Below are positions 59,601-64,000 of a stretch of 64,000 bases of DNA, piece after piece. Numbering within the stretch: position 1 is the stretch's first letter; every line of letters begins with the position of its first letter. Under the pieces are notes generated by a model that did not search any database, was not told where the DNA came from, and saw nothing but the letters and a program-made list of their open reading frames with translations. The position numbers and the translations under genes are program-made. The DNA is from Chitinophaga ginsengisoli (GTDB taxonomy: Bacteria; Bacteroidota; Bacteroidia; Chitinophagales; Chitinophagaceae): positions 62,001 to 126,000 of the forward strand of contig NZ_PYGK01000004.1 in assembly GCF_003014595.1 (NCBI RefSeq). The letters are read 5' to 3'.

Positions 59601-61682
59601 ATGAGAAAATTTCTTTTAATGGCGGGGCTTTGCAGCACCCTGGCCACTGTTCATGCGCAGGAAATTGCCCCTTATGGTGCACTGCCATCCAAAGCCCAGG
59701 TAGACTGGCAGAACATGGAATACTACATGTTCATCCACCTGGGTCCGAATACTTTTACTGACAATGAATGGGGACATGGGGACGAAGACCCGAAGGTGTT
59801 CAATCCTACCCAGCTGGATGCCCGTCAGTGGGCGCGTACCGCGAAACTGGCAGGCATGAAGGCCATCATTATCACCGCTAAACACCACGATGGTTTCTGC
59901 CTCTGGCCCAGTAAGTACAGCACCCACACCGTGAGGGAAAGTGCCTGGAAAAACGGGAAGGGCGATGTGTTGAAAGAACTGTCGGCCGCCTGTAAGGAAT
60001 ATGGCCTGAAGTTCGGTGTGTACCTGTCGCCCTGGGACCGTAACCATCCAGCCTACGGCACGCCTGAGTACAACCAGGTATTCTCCAATACGCTGAATGA
60101 GGTGCTTAGCAGCTATGGCCCGGTATTCGAACAGTGGTTCGATGGCGCCAACGGCGAAGGTCCGAATGGCAAAAAGCCGGTATATGACTGGGACCTCTTC
60201 CACAATACGGTATATAAGAATCAGCCCAATGCGGTCATCTTCAGCGACGTAGGTCCTGGTTGCCGCTGGGTAGGGAATGAAGATGGTATTGCCGGCACTA
60301 CCAACTGGGCTACGCTGAACGTGAAAGGCTTTACGCCTGGTAAAGGCGCGCCTGCGCAGTCTGTGCTGAACGAAGGGAATATCAATGGTGAGAAATGGAT
60401 ACCGGCAGAATGTGACGTATCTATCCGTCCGGGATGGTTCTACAGCGCTTCTACCAACGATAAGGTAAAGAGCACTCAGCAGCTGCTGGACATCTATTAT
60501 GGCTCCGTAGGGCGTAATGGCAATATGTTGCTGAACGTACCGGTGGACAGAAGAGGGCTGATCTATTCGGCAGACTCCATTCGCCTGATGGAATTCAAGC
60601 GTTTCCGGGATGCGAGCTTTAAAACGAACCTGGCGCTGAAAGCGAAAGTGACCGCTACAGAGACCCGTCAGAACAATACGAAGGTGAAAGCAGCCAACCT
60701 GGTAGATGGCAAAGGAGATACCTACTGGGCAACGCCGGATAATGTGCTGAAAGGTACGATCACCCTGACCTTTCCAAAACCAACCTCCTTCAACAGGTTG
60801 GTACTGCAGGAATATATTACACTGGGCCAGCGTGTGAAGGCCTTCTCGGTAGAAATCCTGGAGAACGGGGCTTTCAAGGAGATAGCAACCGCTACTACTA
60901 TCGGTCATAAGCGCATCCTGTCTTTCCCTGATGTAACCACTACGCAGGTGCGTATTAATATACAGGATGCACTGGCTTGTCCGGTGATCAGTGAGGTACA
61001 GCTGTACAAAGCACCGGGATTACTGGCAGTGCCTGTTATCCAGCGTAATAAGCAGGGTGAGGTAAGCATTACCTGCTCTTCTCCTGATCCTGAATTGCAT
61101 TATACGATAGATGGTAAGGAGCCGGGCTATGCTTCTCCTAAATATACGGGCGCCATTTCCCTGCCCGCAGGAGGTGTTGTAAAGGCCAAAGCGTTCCTCG
61201 AAAAAGGAAAGAAAGCCAGCGCAACGGTCACCGCGGTGTATGATATCGCTCCTGCAAAATGGAAGGTGACCTTTACTGACGGACAGGCAAAAGGAGCTGA
61301 TCCGGAAAAGGCGATAGATGGTAATCCGGAGTCTTTCTGGGCTTCTGCGATCCAGCCAGACGTAGCGAAGTATCCTCATGAGATCCAGGTAGACCTGGGA
61401 GAGGAGCTGACGTTCAAGGGCTTTACCTATACACCGCGACACCTGACGGAGAAGGCGGGTACCATATATGGGTATGCTTTCTATGTGAGTGAAGATGGAA
61501 AGAACTGGGGAGCGCCGGTAGCACAAGGAAACTTTGCCAACATAGCAAACAATCCTGTGACACAAATGGTCAGATTCGGTAAACCGGTGAAGGGACATTT
61601 TATAAAGCTGGTGGCAGTTGCTCCCGCCAATGAAAAGGAGCAATGGGCCAGTGTGGCAGAACTGGGCGTTATTACCAGATAA
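59601..61682 (+). CDS. GH29 alpha-L-fucosidase with C-terminal carbohydrate-binding domains
   Basis: The 693-residue protein (ATG 59601, chosen because the signal peptide MRKFLLMAGL begins there; the frame is open 15 codons upstream) has a signal peptide ending near HAQE, a GH29 TIM barrel (about 20-320) with HHDGF at 95-99 and the nucleophile Asp181 in QWFDGANG, then an F5/8-type C domain, a chitobiase-type C-terminal domain (LHYTIDGKEPGYASP) and a second F5/8-type C domain at the end. It removes alpha-fucose from glycans in the periplasm or at the surface. It closes the glycan region. Confidence 0.92.
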   Translation: MRKFLLMAGLCSTLATVHAQEIAPYGALPSKAQVDWQNMEYYMFIHLGPNTFTDNEWGHGDEDPKVFNPTQLDARQWARTAKLAGMKAIIITAKHHDGFCLWPSKYSTHTVRESAWKNGKGDVLKELSAACKEYGLKFGVYLSPWDRNHPAYGTPEYNQVFSNTLNEVLSSYGPVFEQWFDGANGEGPNGKKPVYDWDLFHNTVYKNQPNAVIFSDVGPGCRWVGNEDGIAGTTNWATLNVKGFTPGKGAPAQSVLNEGNINGEKWIPAECDVSIRPGWFYSASTNDKVKSTQQLLDIYYGSVGRNGNMLLNVPVDRRGLIYSADSIRLMEFKRFRDASFKTNLALKAKVTATETRQNNTKVKAANLVDGKGDTYWATPDNVLKGTITLTFPKPTSFNRLVLQEYITLGQRVKAFSVEILENGAFKEIATATTIGHKRILSFPDVTTTQVRINIQDALACPVISEVQLYKAPGLLAVPVIQRNKQGEVSITCSSPDPELHYTIDGKEPGYASPKYTGAISLPAGGVVKAKAFLEKGKKASATVTAVYDIAPAKWKVTFTDGQAKGADPEKAIDGNPESFWASAIQPDVAKYPHEIQVDLGEELTFKGFTYTPRHLTEKAGTIYGYAFYVSEDGKNWGAPVAQGNFANIANNPVTQMVRFGKPVKGHFIKLVAVAPANEKEQWASVAELGVITR

Positions 61683-61702
61683 GTAAATTATTGATTTTCA
61701 GT

Positions 61703-61733
61703 AGCTCCCCGTCAAACTGGCGGGGAGTTTTTG
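61703..61733 (+). terminator. Rho-independent terminator of the fucosidase gene
   Basis: CTCCCCG and CGGGGAG form a stem followed by TTTTTG. Confidence 0.8.
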
Positions 61734-61839
61734 TTATATGTATTTTTAAAATCTATGTTGGCCCGTAATTTGCAACTACCTATCTGATAATTTAACGTAT
61801 CGTCTTTAATTTTTTTAACCGCGAAAAAAAATAATAGTA

Positions 61840-61847
61840 TAACTTTG
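61840..61847 (+). promoter_or_regulatory. -7 box of the arginine operon
   Basis: TAACTTTG is an exact TAnnTTTG match. A weak TTTAACC lies 21 bp upstream. Transcription from here gives a leader of about 285 nt before the GNAT gene. Confidence 0.6.
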
Positions 61848-61946
61848 CGTTTGATTTTTATTAAAGACAGTTTTTAACAATTTAATGCTGAACTGAAGTT
61901 GGAAAACTTTGCGGCCCATAACCTTTCTGCATATCATCCTTCTCTG

Positions 61947-62012
61947 ATGGAAGGAGAGTACTCTATTGGGTTCAATGTCTTTAGATATCTTTCCCGACGA
62001 CCTCGTATTTGA
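61947..62012 (+). CDS. Candidate arginine leader peptide
   Basis: A 21-codon frame from ATG 61947 to TGA 62010-62012 ends with RYLSRRPRI, that is four Arg in the last nine residues (AGA, CGA, CGA, CGT). It lies in the leader of an operon that begins with a GNAT gene and argG, and its stop touches a hairpin that is followed by a terminator-like stem. This is the classical design of attenuation by an amino-acid leader peptide. There is no strong ribosome-binding site, as is usual in Bacteroidota. Confidence 0.55.
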   Translation: MEGEYSIGFNVFRYLSRRPRI

Positions 62013-62083
62013 TAGCGTCCGCTCACATCATGCACGCTATCGCAACACCGTGATCCTCTCAGTCACACAAAAAGGTGTTTTTT
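62011..62083 (+). promoter_or_regulatory. Candidate transcription attenuator of the arginine operon
   Basis: Hairpin A has arms GATAGCGT (62011-62018) and ACGCTATC (62034-62041). It is directly followed by hairpin B with AACACC (62044-62049), an inner GTGA/TCAC pair, and GGTGTT (62074-62079) ending in six T (62078-62083), a terminator-like structure. TCAC at 62023-62026 could pair with GTGA at 62050-62053 instead, which would open hairpin B. It lies 50 nt before the GNAT start. Confidence 0.5.
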
Positions 62084-62132
62084 ATCCAGCAATGGATTCC
62101 AGATTATTAATTTTATTGATTTACGTTTTCAA

Positions 62133-62951
62133 TTGACAAAATTGGAAAATCCGAATATCATTGTCAGGGTTGCTACCGCTGACGATCAACATTATGGCAA
62201 AACCATCACTGACGAGATGGAAGCTTCCGCCAAAGCACGTGGTACAGGTATTGCCAAACGTTCTCCCGAGTATGTTCAACTTAAGATGGAGGAAGGAAAA
62301 GCCGTTATAGCAGTTACAGATAAAGGCGAATGGGTAGGTTTTTGCTATATAGAAGCCTGGGGACATGAAAAATTTGTGGCCAACTCGGGCCTTATCGTGA
62401 ATCCTGCCTTCAGGGGACACGGTGTGGCAAAGGCTATCAAACATCGCGTGTTCGAACTGTCAAGGGAGAAATACCCTGACGCCAAAATATTCGGTCTGAC
62501 TACAGGGCTTGCTGTGATGAAGATCAACTCGGAACTGGGTTACGAGCCGGTAACCTATTCAGAGCTGACTGACGATGACGAGTTCTGGAAAGGATGCCGG
62601 AGTTGTGTGAACTTTGACGTGCTGACGAGCAAGAACCGTAAGAACTGTCTCTGTACGGCTATGTTATACGATCCGGTTGAGAAAGCCAAGGAAGAGGCGG
62701 AGAAAAAGGAAGCGATGAAAAAGGCCAGCCTGACCATCAGGACCGAGACAGAAGCACATGCTCAGGTACTCGTAGCAGCGAATGGTGAGATGAATCACAA
62801 AAAAGCGAGGAAGTTCAAGGAAAACTTCAAGCTGTTCGAAAGATGGCTGCGCTTTAAAAGACACGTGCTGCTGAAGAGTGGAAAGGAAGGTGTTAACACT
62901 GGCAGTGCACCAGCTAACAAGAAGAGGTTCTTCCTGTTCAACTTATTTTAA
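62133..62951 (+). CDS. GNAT-family N-acetyltransferase of the arginine operon
   Basis: The 272-residue protein has a GNAT core (about residues 10-150; VNPAFRGHGVAKAIKHRVFEL is the acetyl-CoA binding motif A), a Cys-rich segment (CRSCVNFDV, NCLCTAM) and a basic C-terminal extension. In Bacteroidota such a protein commonly opens the arginine gene cluster and is thought to acetylate glutamate or a later intermediate. No ATG is available; TTG at 62133 (or at 62142) is the likely start. argG follows 68 bp later. The function is inferred from the neighbour. Confidence 0.85.
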   Translation: MTKLENPNIIVRVATADDQHYGKTITDEMEASAKARGTGIAKRSPEYVQLKMEEGKAVIAVTDKGEWVGFCYIEAWGHEKFVANSGLIVNPAFRGHGVAKAIKHRVFELSREKYPDAKIFGLTTGLAVMKINSELGYEPVTYSELTDDDEFWKGCRSCVNFDVLTSKNRKNCLCTAMLYDPVEKAKEEAEKKEAMKKASLTIRTETEAHAQVLVAANGEMNHKKARKFKENFKLFERWLRFKRHVLLKSGKEGVNTGSAPANKKRFFLFNLF

Positions 62952-63019
62952 GAGATCATTTTTAATTATAACGCATCGCCCATACAGTCGTGTGGAGAAG
63001 GAGCACAATCTTATCATAA

Positions 63020-64000
63020 ATGAAAAAAGTAGTACTTGGATTTAGCGGAGGCCTTGATACTTCCTATTGCGTAAAATACCTGACAGAAGAAAAAGGGTAT
63101 GAAGTGCATTCAGTTATCATCAATACCGGTGGCTTTTCAGCAGAAGAGCTGCAGGAGATTGAAAAGCGTGCATACAGTCTGGGAGTGAAAAGCCATAAAA
63201 CGGTAGATGCAGTACGTTCTTATTATGATAGTGCTATCAAATACCTGGTATTTGGTAATGTGTTGAAGAATAACACCTATCCGCTGAGTGTAAGTGCGGA
63301 ACGTGTTACACAGGCGCTGGTGATTGCACAGCATGTGAAGGAACTGGGTGCTGATGCCGTAGCGCACGGTAGTACCGGCGCTGGTAACGACCAGGTGCGT
63401 TTCGATATGATCTTCCATATCATGATCCCCGGTGTTGAGATCATCACGCCGATCCGTGATATGAAACTGAGCCGTGAAGAGGAGATTGCTTACCTGAAAG
63501 GTAAGGGTGTGCAGATGAACTTCGAGAAAGCAGCTTATTCTATTAATAAAGGCATCTGGGGTACTTCCGTAGGTGGTAAGGAAACACTGACATCAGACGG
63601 GTTCCTGCCTGAGGAGGCATGGCCTACCCAGCTGTCAAAACAAGGTGTTGAAAAGGTATCCCTGCAGTTCGTAAAAGGTGAACTGACCGGCGTGAACGGT
63701 AAGACCTTCAGTCATCCGTCAGAAGCTATCCAGCATCTGCAGGAACTGGCTGGTCCGTTTGCTATCGGCCGCGATATCCACGTAGGGGATACCATCATTG
63801 GTATCAAAGGCCGTGTGGGTTTTGAAGCCGCTGCACCTGTGATCATCATCAAAGCACACCATGCACTGGAAAAACATGTGTTGACCAAATGGCAGCTGAC
63901 CTGGAAAGACCAGTTGTCACAGTTCTATGGTAACTGGTTGCATGAAGGACAGGTAATGGACCCTGTAATGCGCGACATCGAAGCCTTCCTGCAGCACAGC
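63020..64000 (+). CDS. argG: Argininosuccinate synthase (cut by the window end)
   Basis: 327 codons are visible from ATG 63020. The protein shows the ATP-binding P-loop GFSGGLDTSYC at residues 7-17 and AHGSTGAGNDQVRFD, typical of ArgG. It joins citrulline and aspartate with ATP to argininosuccinate. The remaining part of the gene lies beyond the right edge (full-length ArgG is about 400 residues). It is probably co-transcribed with the GNAT gene. Confidence 0.96.
   Translation, partial: MKKVVLGFSGGLDTSYCVKYLTEEKGYEVHSVIINTGGFSAEELQEIEKRAYSLGVKSHKTVDAVRSYYDSAIKYLVFGNVLKNNTYPLSVSAERVTQALVIAQHVKELGADAVAHGSTGAGNDQVRFDMIFHIMIPGVEIITPIRDMKLSREEEIAYLKGKGVQMNFEKAAYSINKGIWGTSVGGKETLTSDGFLPEEAWPTQLSKQGVEKVSLQFVKGELTGVNGKTFSHPSEAIQHLQELAGPFAIGRDIHVGDTIIGIKGRVGFEAAAPVIIIKAHHALEKHVLTKWQLTWKDQLSQFYGNWLHEGQVMDPVMRDIEAFLQHS

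Noticed and set aside
59616..60908. 430-codon open frame antisense to the fucosidase gene
   Set aside because: The plus-strand GH29 enzyme is unambiguous and explains this stretch.
61975..62136. 53-codon frame overlapping the arginine attenuator hairpins
   Set aside because: Not listed as a gene because it runs through both hairpins and has fewer clustered Arg codons at its end than the 21-codon frame; kept as an alternative in the attenuator finding because its TGA overlaps the GNAT start.

Overview
The window is chromosomal DNA of a Bacteroidota bacterium, most like Chitinophaga or a close relative (family Chitinophagaceae). The evidence is an ECF sigma/FecR pair in front of a SusC/SusD pair whose SusC carries an STN domain, several fucose-permease-type sugar transporters, LytTR-type two-component signalling, HYC_CC_PP and DUF4407 proteins, and promoters with the Bacteroidota -7 box TAnnTTTG. 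No phage, insertion sequence, CRISPR array or rRNA operon was seen. The genes are mostly ordinary housekeeping functions, with one accessory glycan-use region.

Layout. 1-9.2 kb: end of a small membrane protein gene, a SprT-like metalloprotease, DUF4407, succinyl-CoA ligase beta (sucC), purine nucleoside phosphorylase, a large porin, then a small secreted metal-handling group (HYC_CC_PP protein, heavy-metal-associated domain protein, outer-membrane protein and a possible 23-residue peptide). 9.3-20 kb: lipoprotein L,D-transpeptidase, AraC regulator plus aldo/keto reductase, a long unexplained hairpin at about 13.15-13.31 kb, two unrelated isocitrate dehydrogenases side by side, an SGNH hydrolase, and a LiaF-like protein with DUF4288 and a LytS/LytR-type pair. 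20-31 kb: Nramp-UspA manganese/iron transporter with its DtxR-type repressor, the N-degron pair clpS-aat, a CPA2 antiporter, a glycosyltransferase, a GH5 lipoprotein and two tandem tRNA-Val(TAC) genes. 31-41.8 kb: mtaB, plsC-priA, murB, a glutamine amidotransferase with a YpdA-like reductase, a striking 11-bp inverted and tandem repeat block, an LCM-type methyltransferase and an HD phosphohydrolase.

41.8-61.7 kb is a glycoprotein-glycan use region: a NagB fused to a PIG-L deacetylase domain, a Trp-rich repeat protein, sigma/anti-sigma, SusC/SusD, a four-gene operon (MFS transporter, ROK kinase, Tat-exported glycosylasparaginase, CutC), a second MFS transporter, a GH109-type oxidoreductase-fold enzyme and a GH29 fucosidase. 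Read together, periplasmic enzymes would trim fucose and N-acetylhexosamines and cleave GlcNAc-Asn, the transporters would import the sugar, ROK would phosphorylate it, and NagB with its deacetylase domain would pass it to glycolysis. No separate nagA is present.

61.7-64 kb starts the arginine operon (GNAT protein, argG). Its roughly 285-nt leader contains a short ORF ending in RYLSRRPRI, directly followed by a hairpin and a terminator-like stem with a T-run. This looks like a classical arginine attenuator and is the strongest candidate for something undescribed in this window. Other points worth a second look are the 13.2-kb hairpin, the NagB/PIG-L fusion, CutC inside a GlcNAc-Asn operon, a ROK kinase without its zinc cysteines, unusual coenzyme-site residues in one isocitrate dehydrogenase, and a perfect 24-bp palindrome in front of ypdA.
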